A stretch of 64,000 bases of DNA from an uncultured Bacilli bacterium (GTDB taxonomy: Bacteria; Bacillota_I; Bacilli_A; RF39; UBA660), in contig CATBQD010000008.1 of NCBI GenBank assembly GCA_949505625.1, positions 1 to 64,000 on the forward strand, given 5' to 3'. The position numbers were made by a program, and so were the translations under genes. Of the stretch, positions 8,593 through 18,023 are shown in pieces. Numbering within the stretch: position 1 is the stretch's first letter; every line of letters starts with the position of its first letter. A model generated the notes under the pieces. It was given only the letters and a program-made list of their open reading frames with translations. It was not told where the DNA came from and made no database searches.

Positions 8593-9885
8593 CTAATAAA
8601 ATCTCATATTCCATAAACTCATTTTAATTGGTTCTCTATTTACTAATTCTAATTGTTTTTTACTTAAATATTTTTTATTAATTACAATTGCATGAATATA
8701 ATGTTCTACCCAGTCATTTGTTGCTACATAATATCCCTGAGTTCCAAAACTATTTCCCCAACTATTTTCTATTTTCCATCTATTTACTTTACCATCTACA
8801 ATATTAACACCAGTCATTAACATACAATGACAATTTGTAATTCCATTTGCTCTTAATATTGAATTTTTATCTAACTTTAAATTCATATCAAATAGTTCTC
8901 CATAACGCTCTATAATATCTAACCAAACTCCATTTATTCGTTTGGAAGTAGTAGAAGCATAAAAATAAACTGGTTCTCTATTTGTGATTTGTTTTATAAG
9001 AAGCTCTCTAAAATCATTTGGTGAAACATTTAATACTACATTATCCTGTGTACCACTTATTCTAGAAGTTTCCTTCACCTCATATAACTGATTATATTGT
9101 ATTTTTTCATCTTCATAACTATAAACTTCTATATATTCATCCAATAGATTTACCCCAATATATTTTTCATAAAAGCTTTTTGGAGTCATATCCTTTTCGA
9201 TATGATATACCCCATTTTTATCAGTATATTCAAAATCAAAAATTTCTGGGGGAATACCATAAGTATTGGAAATAATGGTATAAGCCTTTTCTAAATAGTT
9301 TTCTTTTAAAGCATCTACATCAGAAATTTCTTCTAATTCTAAGTAAAACATTCTTAATAATCTAGATAAGATTAGATTAATTTCATAAAAGTTAGAGAAC
9401 GCATACGAATCTGGAAATTTATTTTTGGGAACTACTCCATATTTTTTTATTAAATGAGCAAGTTCGATAAAATATCCACCATTTGTTATCCCCTTTCCTA
9501 ATAACGAAGCAACATCTTTATCATATAAATCTCTCTTATTTTTCTTATATGATATTAATCTTTCTAGTAGCATATTAAACCGTTCTATTTTGTCAAAATA
9601 CGCTATATAATTTTCTGATAATTCAAAATTATCTAAATTACAAGTTTCAATAACCTTTTCTCTTACTATATTAAGTCCTGCATATATCCAGCAAAATTCA
9701 GAATCTTTTTGGTCTGTAATTCCATGTGTTTTAATATCAATACAAAAATCCATATTAAGTTCTGTATCTACATCTGTAATTAGCTCCACAATTCCCACTT
9801 TATTTAGCATTCTATGACGAACTTTATTCGTAGGATTTTTCTCATATTCTTTTTTTAGTTTCTGTAAAGTTACTTCTGCTAACAT
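8593..9885 (-). CDS. pepC: Aminopeptidase C (C1B cysteine peptidase, bleomycin hydrolase family)
   Basis: Cytosolic cysteine aminopeptidase that trims short peptides, usually a hexamer. Catalytic residues are in place: QKDSEFCW holds the active-site Cys and the oxyanion Gln, NCHCMLMTGV holds the His, and KIENSWGNSFG holds the Asn. The length (430) is close to the usual ~440-450. Unlike lactobacillus PepC the sequence is quite diverged outside the catalytic blocks. The start has GAGGT upstream, and a TATAAT box sits between it and the aspS terminator, so it is transcribed as a single gene. No signal peptide, so intracellular. Confidence 0.9.
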   Translation of the reverse strand: MLAEVTLQKLKKEYEKNPTNKVRHRMLNKVGIVELITDVDTELNMDFCIDIKTHGITDQKDSEFCWIYAGLNIVREKVIETCNLDNFELSENYIAYFDKIERFNMLLERLISYKKNKRDLYDKDVASLLGKGITNGGYFIELAHLIKKYGVVPKNKFPDSYAFSNFYEINLILSRLLRMFYLELEEISDVDALKENYLEKAYTIISNTYGIPPEIFDFEYTDKNGVYHIEKDMTPKSFYEKYIGVNLLDEYIEVYSYEDEKIQYNQLYEVKETSRISGTQDNVVLNVSPNDFRELLIKQITNREPVYFYASTTSKRINGVWLDIIERYGELFDMNLKLDKNSILRANGITNCHCMLMTGVNIVDGKVNRWKIENSWGNSFGTQGYYVATNDWVEHYIHAIVINKKYLSKKQLELVNREPIKMSLWNMRFY

Positions 9886-9917
9886 CTTATTACCTCACTT
9901 TATTATATATTTTAACA

Positions 9918-9945
9918 TAAAAACGACTTTTCAAAAAGCCGTTTT
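9918..9945 (-). terminator. Terminator after aspS
   Basis: AACGGCTTTT-TG-AAAAGTCGTT followed by TTT on the minus strand. Confidence 0.75.
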
Positions 9946-9959
9946 CTAAAGAATAATCT

Positions 9960-11705
9960 TTACTTTTCTAGTTTTATTCCTAATTCTTTTAATTGTTTTT
10001 CTTCTACAATATTTGGTGCCTCACTCATCAAATCAGATGCACTTGCTGTTTTAGGGAACGCAATTACATCTCTAATATTTTCTGTTTTCGATAATAGCAT
10101 TGTTAAACGGTCTAAGCCAAACGCAATTCCACCATGTGGAGGAGTTCCATATTGAAATGCATCAATAAAGAAACCAAACTTTTCTTTCGCTGATTCTGGA
10201 GTAAATCCTAATGCTTCAAACATTTTCTTTTGCGTTTCAGCATTATGAATACGAATACTTCCTCCTCCAGCTTCATAACCATTAATTACAATATCATAAG
10301 CTTTTGCTTTACATTCACCAGGATTGCTCATAAGTCTATCTACATCACTATCATGAGGAGCGGTAAAAGGATGATGACAAGCCATATATCTTTTTTCTTC
10401 CTCACTATATTCAAAAACTGGAAAATTAACTACCCAAAGAAGTTTATAATCCTCTGAATCAATCAAACCTAACTCTTTTCCAAGTTTTACACGCAATGCT
10501 CCCAAACTTGTTTTTACAATATTCTTCTTATTTGCAACAATTAATACTAAGTCATTATTTTCTAATTTTAGTCTTTGTTTTACATCTACTAACTCTTCTG
10601 TAGAAAGAACTTTGATAATACTTCCTGAAAGCTCATTATCCATAAATTTTAAATAAGCAAGTCCTGTTGCTCCATATGTTTTTACAAACTCTGTTAATGT
10701 ATCAAGATTTTTTCTAGAATATTTGAGAGCTGCATTTTTTACTACAATGGCATTAATAATTCCATTTTCTTCAATGACTGATTTAAAAACCCCAAATTCT
10801 GTATTTTTAAAGATGGGAGTAATATCTTCTATTTTCATATCAAAACGTAAATCTGGTTTATCACTTCCATATTTGTCAATCGCTTCATCATACTCCATTT
10901 TTAAAAGTGGAAGATCAATATCAATTCCTTTTACTTTTTTAAAGATATTTGCAATTAAACGTTCTGCTAAATCCATAACATCATTTTGTTCTACAAAGCT
11001 CATTTCCAAGTCGATTTGCGTAAATTCTGGTTGTCTATCTGCTCTTAAATCCTCATCTCTAAAACACTTGGCAATTTGATAATAACGCTCCATTCCCCCA
11101 ACCATTAACAACTGTTTAAATAATTGTGGGGATTGTGGAAGGGCATAAAATTTTCCATTGTTCACTCTAGAAGGTACCAAATAATCTCTTGCTCCTTCTG
11201 GCGTCGATTTACAAAGAACTGGTGTTTCTACTTCTACAAAGTCTTCACCATCTAAAAATTCTCTTGTTGCTTTCATAATTTGATGACGAGTCATAATTTT
11301 TTCTTTGATAGCATTTCTTCTTAAGTCTAAATAGCGATATTTTAGTCTAGTATCTTCTAAAGCAGTGGTTGTATCACTAATTTCAAATGGCAAATCATTT
11401 GCTACATTTAAAATTTCAATATTGCTTACTTCTAATTCAATATCTCCAGTTTCCATATTTGGATTTTTACTTTCACGCTCTTTTATTGTTCCAGTAAGTG
11501 CTACAACGTACTCGTTTTTCAAAGTTTCAGCAATTTTATAGCAGTCCTGCCCTGGCCTTACCAATGCCTGGACCACACCACTACGGTCTCTTAAATCTAG
11601 AAATAATAGTCCTCCTAAGTTTCTTTTCTTATTTACCCAACCATGTAAAGTTACTATTTTTCCAACATCTTTTAGTCTAAATTCATTATTTTTATATTGT
11701 TTCAT
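9960..11705 (-). CDS. aspS: Aspartyl-tRNA synthetase
   Basis: Class IIb synthetase that charges tRNA-Asp (possibly also tRNA-Asn, which cannot be decided here). The N-terminal OB anticodon-binding domain (GWVNKKRNLGGLLFLDLRDR) is followed by the catalytic core with class II motifs (RYLDLRR, FRDEDLRADRQPEFTQID, and GIAFGLDRL near the C terminus) and the bacterial GAD insertion between motifs 2 and 3. The length of 581-582 is typical of bacterial AspRS. Two ATGs in a row are possible starts; the second (11705) has better spacing from GGAGG. It is preceded by a T-box leader and followed by a terminator, so it is a monocistronic, tRNA-controlled gene. Confidence 0.97.
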   Translation of the reverse strand: MKQYKNNEFRLKDVGKIVTLHGWVNKKRNLGGLLFLDLRDRSGVVQALVRPGQDCYKIAETLKNEYVVALTGTIKERESKNPNMETGDIELEVSNIEILNVANDLPFEISDTTTALEDTRLKYRYLDLRRNAIKEKIMTRHQIMKATREFLDGEDFVEVETPVLCKSTPEGARDYLVPSRVNNGKFYALPQSPQLFKQLLMVGGMERYYQIAKCFRDEDLRADRQPEFTQIDLEMSFVEQNDVMDLAERLIANIFKKVKGIDIDLPLLKMEYDEAIDKYGSDKPDLRFDMKIEDITPIFKNTEFGVFKSVIEENGIINAIVVKNAALKYSRKNLDTLTEFVKTYGATGLAYLKFMDNELSGSIIKVLSTEELVDVKQRLKLENNDLVLIVANKKNIVKTSLGALRVKLGKELGLIDSEDYKLLWVVNFPVFEYSEEEKRYMACHHPFTAPHDSDVDRLMSNPGECKAKAYDIVINGYEAGGGSIRIHNAETQKKMFEALGFTPESAKEKFGFFIDAFQYGTPPHGGIAFGLDRLTMLLSKTENIRDVIAFPKTASASDLMSEAPNIVEEKQLKELGIKLEK

Positions 11706-11729
11706 CATATTCCTCCTCTTTCTTGGTAT

Positions 11730-11943
11730 TAAAAAACGCCCTTAAGAAAAATCTTAAGGACGAGCTTTTTACCCGTGGTACCACCTTATTTTATTGCATT
11801 TAACAATCTCTAATCTTTAACGCAGATGATACGATTATCTATACATTTAGTGTCTTCAAAAGAATTCTTCCAAATGGTTTCACCAAATCCATTCTCTCTT
11901 TTAGAAAGTATTTCTTTTTACTCCTCTAAATAATAATAACTAT
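11730..11943 (-). promoter_or_regulatory. T-box riboswitch (tRNA-Asp sensing) upstream of aspS
   Basis: On the minus strand AAGGTGGTACCACGGGT (11771-11787) is the classical T-box antiterminator bulge sequence. It is followed by a terminator stem (CGTCCTTAAG / CTTAAGGGCG, 11736-11762) and a T-run. Upstream, stem I contains an AGUA-like segment, an AG-bulge-like AGAGAG, and the specifier region GAA-GAC-A (GAC at 11852-11854), a correct Asp codon. Uncharged tRNA-Asp would stabilise the antiterminator and switch aspS on. Confidence 0.93.
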
Positions 11944-11949
11944 GCTTTT

Positions 11950-11978
11950 AGTATAACTTTAAATTATTTATTCGTCAA
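11950..11978 (-). promoter_or_regulatory. Promoter of the aspS T-box transcript
   Basis: TTGACG (11973-11978), 17-bp spacer, TATACT (11950-11955), immediately before the T-box leader. Confidence 0.75.
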
Positions 11979-11981
11979 TAC

Positions 11982-12818
11982 CTAAGCTGATTTTTTAAAC
12001 GCAAATCCAATTAATTCCAAAATTTTCGATTTGTTTCCTTTTTCTACTTCTATTTGTTCATAAAATTGGTCTAATAATGTTTGTTCTTCTATATAGCTAT
12101 GACTAATCAATTTACCACTTTTCTCTTGATTTCTTGATAGAAATCTTCCATATTCTCCAGCTTTATCTAGCTCTGTATTTTCGACTACCATATAGTTTGG
12201 ATGAGTCACTTCTAATACATCTGTTTTAATGACATTCCCAAGTAAATGCATGCGAGAGCCTGTTCCATAACAAGAAAGATATATTCCATTTAAATGGTCT
12301 TCTTCAAATGTTTTTACTTTAGAATCTGTCACTTCTATCTCACTATGTTCAATTCGAAGATTTCCTTTTAGTGCTGATATTTTAACCCCATATCTTCCAA
12401 CAAATGCACAGTCTCTATAAACTGTTGTTCCAGTAGAAGATTGTAATGTTAACGCTGACAAACTTTCTATTCTATTTTTATTAAAAGACTGAATATCAGA
12501 TACAATAGAAATATCTCCTGAAGCTCTCATATTCATTCCCTCTGGCATTCTAAAATATCCTCCATTAATTGAAAGTGCTCCTAAATTTTCAGTATTCACA
12601 GCTTCTTTCATTACTACTTTGTATGCATCCAATACTATTTTTTCGCAAAGTCGATTTCCAATCGAAAATTCTAATGAATTTCTTCTAGAATAAAATTCAA
12701 AATTAAGAAATGTACAATTCTTAAATATAAATGTACAATTCTCATAGCCGTCAGTTGGAAATTTTCCAATCAATGTGTCATCATGAATAACAATCGTTTT
12801 TCCATATTGTCTTGACAT
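11982..12818 (-). CDS. Hypothetical protein with beta-solenoid-like repeats
   Basis: About 278 residues with no signal peptide and no membrane segment. Much of the chain reads as short beta strands with regularly spaced small or aromatic residues (ENCTFIFKNCTFLNFEFYS; then GALSINGGYF, GDISIVSD, SALTLQSS, GNLRIEHSEIEV), a pattern like a right-handed beta-helix. I do not recognise the family and see no catalytic motif. The ORF track starts at a TTG upstream of its own AGGAGG; the ATG at 12818 (seven bases after AGGAGG) is the sensible start. It has a TTGACA promoter about 80 bases upstream and no operon partners. Confidence 0.65.
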   Translation of the reverse strand: MSRQYGKTIVIHDDTLIGKFPTDGYENCTFIFKNCTFLNFEFYSRRNSLEFSIGNRLCEKIVLDAYKVVMKEAVNTENLGALSINGGYFRMPEGMNMRASGDISIVSDIQSFNKNRIESLSALTLQSSTGTTVYRDCAFVGRYGVKISALKGNLRIEHSEIEVTDSKVKTFEEDHLNGIYLSCYGTGSRMHLLGNVIKTDVLEVTHPNYMVVENTELDKAGEYGRFLSRNQEKSGKLISHSYIEEQTLLDQFYEQIEVEKGNKSKILELIGFAFKKSA

Positions 12819-12934
12819 TTTCATTCCTCCTAACAAGCTGCCCTTTTAGAAAGACATTATGATAATGTATCATTTTTTATGTATTCATGTCAATAACTTT
12901 TTTATTTTTTTGTATTTTTTTTGTTAAATAATGT

Positions 12935-12957
12935 AAAAAGAGTAATTTCTTACTCTT
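12935..12957 (-). terminator. Terminator overlapping the end of topA
   Basis: AAGAGTAA-GAA-ATTACTCTT plus TTT on the minus strand; the TAA stop is part of the stem. Confidence 0.8.
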
Positions 12958-14974
12958 CTATATAATCACAACTACTACATTTTACTTTTTTATTTTTCTC
13001 AACTAACATACTTTTACATTCTGGACATTCTTTCCCAATTGGCTTATCCCAGTATGCTGTTTTGCACTTTGGATAGTTATTACATCCGTAGAAAACTTTT
13101 CCTCTTTTGGTTTTCTTTTCAATTATTTTTCCTTCACAATTTGGACAATCTATTATTTCTATTGTTTCTTTTGGTTCTGCTTTGATGTATTTACACTCTG
13201 GAAAATTGCTACAAGCAACAAAACTTCCATATTTTCCTTTTCTAATAACAAGTGGGTGTCCACATTCTGGACAAACTTCCCCTGTTTCCTCTGCTACTTT
13301 CTTAGGCATTGCATCAAAGGCATGTTTGACACTCGGTTCAAACTCTTTATAAAAATCTTCTAAGGTCTCATACCAAACAATATCCCCATCTGCAATCTGG
13401 TCTAAGTCTTTTTCCATATTTGCTGTATACTCTACATTAATTAAATGAGAAAAATAATCTTGTAATTTATCTGTAATTTCAAATCCAATATCAGTTGGAA
13501 TGAATTTCTTTTCTACAACATTTACATATCCCCTTGTTTTCAATGTTTCCATCGTTGTTGCATAAGTACTAGGTCTACCAATTCCTAGCTCTTCCATTTC
13601 TTTAATCAGTTTTGCTTCTGTATATCTTGCAGGTGGTTTTGTAAAATGTTGTTCTTTTTCTATATCTTCTGAAATAATCATTTCATTTACTTTTAGTTCT
13701 GGAAGTGATTTATCTTTGGTATCTTCATAATCCCCATAGACTTTTAAATAACCATCAAATGTAATGATTTGACCTGATGCTTTGAATTGATAATCATGAT
13801 TATTTAGAATTACTGTTGTATTATCTGTTTTCGCATCTGTCATGATAGAAGCCAAAGCACGACAATATATTAATCGATATAATTTATATTCATCTGCTGT
13901 TAAGTATGGTCTAACACTTTCTGGCGTTCTATTAATACTGGTTGGTCGAATTGCTTCATGAGCATCTTGTACATTTTCTTTTTTCTTTCCTTGTTTTGCA
14001 TGACCGACATATTCTTTTCCATAAGTTCCATTAATATAACCCATTGTTTCTTTTACAAACTCATCTGATAAACGTGTTGAGTCAGTACGCATATAACTAA
14101 TTAATCCAACAGTCTCATCTTCTAGTTTAATTCCTTCATATAATTTCTGTGCAATACTCATCGTTTTTTTAGAAGTCATTCCCAATTTAGATGAAGCATC
14201 TTGTTGCAATGTACTTGTAATAAAAGGAACTTTAGATGGTTTATTTTTAGACTTTTTCTCAACACTTTCAATCTGAAATTCGTTATTTAAACAAGATAAT
14301 ATTTTATCTGCTTCTACCTCGTTTTTTATTTCAATATCTTTATGATTGTGTGCGAATAATTCGGCCTCAAACTCTTTGAATATTGCATTGATAGTCCAAT
14401 ATTCTTCTGCTTTGAATGCTTCTATTTCTCTTTCTCTATCAACGACTAATTTTAAAGCGACACTTTGAACTCTTCCTGCACTGCTTCCATCTGTTTTAGA
14501 CTGAATTAATTTACTCAAGCGGAATCCAATAATACGGTCCAATATTCTTCTTGTTTCTTGACTATTTACTAAATCCTGGTCAATCTTTCTAGCATTTTTA
14601 AAGGACTCTAAAATCGCATTTTTCGTAATTTCGTTAAATACAATTCGGTCATATTTTTTATTATCTAAGCCGAGTGAATCATATAAATGCCACGCAATCG
14701 CTTCTCCTTCACGGTCTGGGTCGCTTGCTAAATAGACAAAATCAGAGCTTTTTACATCTTTTTTTAATTCATCAATGAGTTTTTTCTTTCCTTTAATTGG
14801 CACATAATCTGGTTTGAAATGGTCTTCAATATCTACTCCAAATCCATATTTTCCTTTCGTAGATAAATCTCTTACATGCCCTTTACTAGAAACTACTTCA
14901 TAGTCGTCTCCTAAATATGCTTTAATGGTTGTTGCTTTATGTGGCGATTCGACAATCACTAATTTTTTTCCCAT
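12950..14974 (-). CDS. topA: DNA topoisomerase I (type IA)
   Basis: Relaxes negative supercoils by single-strand passage. The N-terminal TOPRIM domain (KLVIVESPHKATTI with the catalytic Glu, and ASDPDREGEAIAWH with the acidic metal site) is followed by the toroidal core, where the active-site Tyr lies in GLISYMRTDSTR. The C-terminal part carries three zinc ribbons (CPECGHPL..CSNFPEC, CPNCEGK..CNNYPKC, CPECKSM..CSSCD). The length of 674 is normal for Bacillota. It has its own promoter in the short gap after the activase gene and a terminator overlapping its stop, so it is a single-gene unit. Confidence 0.97.
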   Translation of the reverse strand: MGKKLVIVESPHKATTIKAYLGDDYEVVSSKGHVRDLSTKGKYGFGVDIEDHFKPDYVPIKGKKKLIDELKKDVKSSDFVYLASDPDREGEAIAWHLYDSLGLDNKKYDRIVFNEITKNAILESFKNARKIDQDLVNSQETRRILDRIIGFRLSKLIQSKTDGSSAGRVQSVALKLVVDREREIEAFKAEEYWTINAIFKEFEAELFAHNHKDIEIKNEVEADKILSCLNNEFQIESVEKKSKNKPSKVPFITSTLQQDASSKLGMTSKKTMSIAQKLYEGIKLEDETVGLISYMRTDSTRLSDEFVKETMGYINGTYGKEYVGHAKQGKKKENVQDAHEAIRPTSINRTPESVRPYLTADEYKLYRLIYCRALASIMTDAKTDNTTVILNNHDYQFKASGQIITFDGYLKVYGDYEDTKDKSLPELKVNEMIISEDIEKEQHFTKPPARYTEAKLIKEMEELGIGRPSTYATTMETLKTRGYVNVVEKKFIPTDIGFEITDKLQDYFSHLINVEYTANMEKDLDQIADGDIVWYETLEDFYKEFEPSVKHAFDAMPKKVAEETGEVCPECGHPLVIRKGKYGSFVACSNFPECKYIKAEPKETIEIIDCPNCEGKIIEKKTKRGKVFYGCNNYPKCKTAYWDKPIGKECPECKSMLVEKNKKVKCSSCDYIEE

Positions 14975-15001
14975 AATTCACTTCCTTTATGTCAATACTA
15001 A

Positions 15002-15030
15002 TTTATACACTATAATTAAAAACTTGTCAA
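15002..15030 (-). promoter_or_regulatory. Promoter of topA
   Basis: TTGACA (15025-15030), 17-bp spacer, TATAAA (15002-15007), starting six bases after the stop codon of the upstream activase gene. Confidence 0.7.
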
Positions 15031-15035
15031 CTTCC

Positions 15036-15974
15036 TTATGATACTTTTCCACATTTGCTTCCCCAAGACTCAATAAATTTAGAATCTTTATAAATTCTTA
15101 AAATTTCACAATGATTTGAGCATTTTTCACATTCTCTTCCTTTCGTTTCAAATGTAATGTCTGCTACATCTAGACTTCTCATTTTTCCATCCTCGTATTT
15201 ATGTGCTAGCAAGGCAATTCCAATGGCTCCCATCAAATGACTGTTTGGGTCCACAATAATATCTTCCTTTAAAACTTCACTAAAATATTTTGTAACCCCT
15301 TCATTCTTACTCACTCCACCTTGAAACACAATCGGTGGCATTATTTTTTTTCCTTTTCCTACATTGTTTAAATAATTTAACACAACACTTTTACAAAGTC
15401 CTGCAATAATGTCTTCTTTTTTATATCCAACTTGTGCTTTATGAATCAAATCAGACTCTGCGAAAACAGTACAACGTGCCGCTATTTTTACTGGATTTTT
15501 TGAAGTAAGAGCAAGATGTCCAAAGTCTTCTATATCTACTCCTAGTCGTTTGGCTTGACTTGATAAAAAGGAACCAGTTCCTGCTGCACAAAGCGTATTC
15601 ATTGCATAATCTTCTATTAATCCATCTTTTAATAAAATCATTTTAGAATCTTGCCCACCAATTTCTAAGATTGTTCTAACATCTGGATAAAAATGGGTAG
15701 TTCCAATAGCGTGTGCTGTAATTTCATTTTTAACAACATTGGCATCTACCATCAATCCAATCAACTTTCTAGCACTCCCCGTTGTTCCAATTCCATAAAT
15801 TTCTATTTCTTCCTCTAAACTTTCTTTTAGTTGATGTAATAAGTCTTTTACTGCTTTGATTGGATTTCCCTCTGTCCATATATAACTAGAAGTTACAATA
15901 TTATGTTGTTCATCTAATATAACTCCTTTTGTAGAAATAGAGCCAATATCAATTCCTAAATAACCTTTTTTCAA
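15036..15974 (-). CDS. 2-hydroxyacyl-CoA dehydratase activase-like ATPase (BadF/BcrA/HgdC family)
   Basis: Actin-fold ATPase that, in characterised relatives (HgdC), uses ATP to push one electron into a 2-hydroxyacyl-CoA dehydratase. The phosphate-binding loop GIDIGSISTKG is at residues 7-17. The cysteines expected to hold the bridging [4Fe-4S] cluster are in NTLCAAGTGSF and AARCTVF. A further C-terminal CEKCSNHC motif suggests a second cluster or metal site, as in the YjiL subgroup. It begins at TTG and overlaps the stop of the preceding gene by four bases (TTGA), indicating translational coupling. It is the third gene of a three-gene operon with the two dehydratase-like proteins. The physiological substrate is unknown. 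Confidence 0.88.
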   Translation of the reverse strand: MKKGYLGIDIGSISTKGVILDEQHNIVTSSYIWTEGNPIKAVKDLLHQLKESLEEEIEIYGIGTTGSARKLIGLMVDANVVKNEITAHAIGTTHFYPDVRTILEIGGQDSKMILLKDGLIEDYAMNTLCAAGTGSFLSSQAKRLGVDIEDFGHLALTSKNPVKIAARCTVFAESDLIHKAQVGYKKEDIIAGLCKSVVLNYLNNVGKGKKIMPPIVFQGGVSKNEGVTKYFSEVLKEDIIVDPNSHLMGAIGIALLAHKYEDGKMRSLDVADITFETKGRECEKCSNHCEILRIYKDSKFIESWGSKCGKVS

Positions 15975-17059
15975 CGTTTTTTCCTCATTTCTAACATATC
16001 ATAAAAAGCTTCTAATCTGGTTTTAATTCCAACTTCTGATGTGTTTGTATCAAAACTAAAAAATAAAATTGGTACATTATAATCATTACAAACTTTTGTT
16101 AAAATTGGCATTGCTCCAATTTCTGGAGTACAAAAGGAAGATTTGATATGAATAATTCCATCATATCCTTGTTCGCATAGTTCCTTCGCTCTAGCAATGT
16201 TATCCATAGCATCTGCTCCCATTTGGTACGTTACATATTCAGAAATTTCTTTTAAGTATTGTTTTACTTTTTTATGTTTTTGAAATAATAAATATGTGAC
16301 ATTGGTAAATCGCTTGATTTCAAAATTCATAGAAGCTAAAGTTCGCTCTAATTCATAATTAGAATATGGTTCCATCACTGTATAAAGTTCTCCTATGATT
16401 CCAATCTTGAGCGGATTTTCTGGCTTTTGAATTGGAATATTCTCTATTTCTTGCTTGTATTTTTGATATACCTTTTTTAACTCATGATGTGTTTTTACCA
16501 TTTTAAATTTATGAAGCATTTCTGCTTTTACTTTTTCAAAACTTCCTTTTTTTATTTCAAAACCAATATGCTCTCTAATATAATGGTCTATACTATCCAT
16601 ATATTTTAACATTCGTTTTGTAATACTCCCATAATATAAAACTTTTAAAATGGAAAACTTAGGGTCAATTTCCTTCATCATCCGATAGATTCTTTTAAAG
16701 TCTGTTTTCCCAGCTGTTACCAAGTTATAGAATCTGCATTCATATCCTAAATCCTTGATAATCTGTTCTTGCAGTTCTGCATAATATCCATACCTACATC
16801 CCCCTCCTGCTTGAATTAATATTTTGGCACCACTATCAAGCCCTTCTATTAAAGTTCCCAATGTATATTTAAATGGAGTACAAACAAATTCTGGACTATA
16901 CTTAGAACCTATTTCAATTGTTTTAGAGGTAATTGGTTTTGGTTTTATAATCTTATTGTGAATGATATGAGAAAGTAGAAAGTGAGCTGGTACTGCATAA
17001 TCTCCCATAATAGGAAATACAACACTATCTAACTGTTTTTTTATTTTCAAGGATATCAA
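15971..17059 (-). CDS. 2-hydroxyacyl-CoA dehydratase-like protein (COG3581/YjiM-HgdB type)
   Basis: Related to the dehydratase subunit half of the large 'acyl-CoA dehydratase activase-related' proteins. FPIMGDYAVPAHFL matches the family's start, and cysteines in EFVCTPFKYTLG, GGGCRYGYYAE and KSSFCTPEIGAMP are placed to bind an Fe-S cluster. The ORF track start at 17059 is a TTG inside the previous gene with no clear ribosome site; TTG at 17050 or ATG at 17008 are alternatives, and translation is probably coupled to the upstream gene, whose stop is at 17025. Function is inferred from family only; 2-hydroxyacyl-CoA dehydration itself is not proven for this subgroup. Confidence 0.82.
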   Translation of the reverse strand: MISLKIKKQLDSVVFPIMGDYAVPAHFLLSHIIHNKIIKPKPITSKTIEIGSKYSPEFVCTPFKYTLGTLIEGLDSGAKILIQAGGGCRYGYYAELQEQIIKDLGYECRFYNLVTAGKTDFKRIYRMMKEIDPKFSILKVLYYGSITKRMLKYMDSIDHYIREHIGFEIKKGSFEKVKAEMLHKFKMVKTHHELKKVYQKYKQEIENIPIQKPENPLKIGIIGELYTVMEPYSNYELERTLASMNFEIKRFTNVTYLLFQKHKKVKQYLKEISEYVTYQMGADAMDNIARAKELCEQGYDGIIHIKSSFCTPEIGAMPILTKVCNDYNVPILFFSFDTNTSEVGIKTRLEAFYDMLEMRKKR

Positions 17060-17936
17060 TAAAGCTTTCTAAACGAGTTTCCATTCCAGCACTCCCACTT
17101 TCTTCATCAATAATCAAATTTAAATACGGAATATTAATCTTTCTCATAATCAATTCATTGACTAGACTATCAGGTCCACAAGGGAAAGATGATAAAAATA
17201 ATATGCCATCTATATTATCTTTTATTACTGGTATTGTTTCTATCAATTCTTTGTTATATTTCCAATATAAATTTGGAGAAAGTGATTCTTCTGAATTTCG
17301 ATTTTCATTAAGAGTTATCATTTCTCCGTCGATTGCAGTTACATTTAAATCGGACAATATTTTTTTTATGGAATTCCCTATAAAAGTATCTTCAAAATTA
17401 TATGGATGACTAATAATAAGCAATTTGATATTTGTCATATTTAATTTTTTTAATTCTTGTATTCTTTGTTTCTTTCGCATTTTTATGAATTTTTCTATAC
17501 TATGAAAATAAGCAATTTTGGATTGTTCTTTTCCTTTTCCTAAGGATATTCCTAAATGAATAAAACCTTCTAATTCTGATTTTTTATGAGCAACATCCAC
17601 ATTATATGTTAATAAAGGAGTTTTAAAAAGGTTTGACACAATATCATAAAGACTTAAGAAATTGGTACAAGTCTGTTCAAATGTCCCATAGTTGTCAATT
17701 CTAGGAACTAATATATAATCACATTTTTCTTCTAAATAGTGAATATGACCTAAATAAAGCTTTAATGAAAGACACATTTCATCATTCGCAAGTTTGCAGC
17801 CTTGTTCTAATATATCTTTTGTTGTATTGGGACTAATCACAACTTCACATCCTAATTCTTCTAAAAAGGCTTTCCACATTGTTCCATAATAATAATAGTG
17901 TAAGGCTTTTGGTATTCCTATTTTTATCTTGTCCAT
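17025..17936 (-). CDS. DUF2229 / COG3580-type dehydratase-related protein
   Basis: About 303 residues. KIGIPKALHYYYYGTMWKAF and VVISPNTTKDILEQG are the hallmark opening of DUF2229, normally one module of a fused activase-dehydratase protein of more than 1,000 residues in Clostridia. Conserved cysteines occur in NDEMCLSLKLYLGH and SSFPCGPDSL. The ORF track reaches back to 18089, but the ATG at 17936 has AGGTGA in front and matches the family's N terminus; the upstream part is only the intergenic region. It is the first gene of the operon, and a TATAAT box lies about 15-20 bases before the start, giving a very short leader. It is divergent from the DUF1540 gene. Confidence 0.85.
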   Translation of the reverse strand: MDKIKIGIPKALHYYYYGTMWKAFLEELGCEVVISPNTTKDILEQGCKLANDEMCLSLKLYLGHIHYLEEKCDYILVPRIDNYGTFEQTCTNFLSLYDIVSNLFKTPLLTYNVDVAHKKSELEGFIHLGISLGKGKEQSKIAYFHSIEKFIKMRKKQRIQELKKLNMTNIKLLIISHPYNFEDTFIGNSIKKILSDLNVTAIDGEMITLNENRNSEESLSPNLYWKYNKELIETIPVIKDNIDGILFLSSFPCGPDSLVNELIMRKINIPYLNLIIDEESGSAGMETRLESFIDILENKKTVR

Positions 17937-18023
17937 CTTATCACCTAAAGCATTATATGTTGTATTCTTTTCTTTATGAATAATAATTCCACAATGACAC
18001 ATATTAAAAATGGTGATAAAAAA

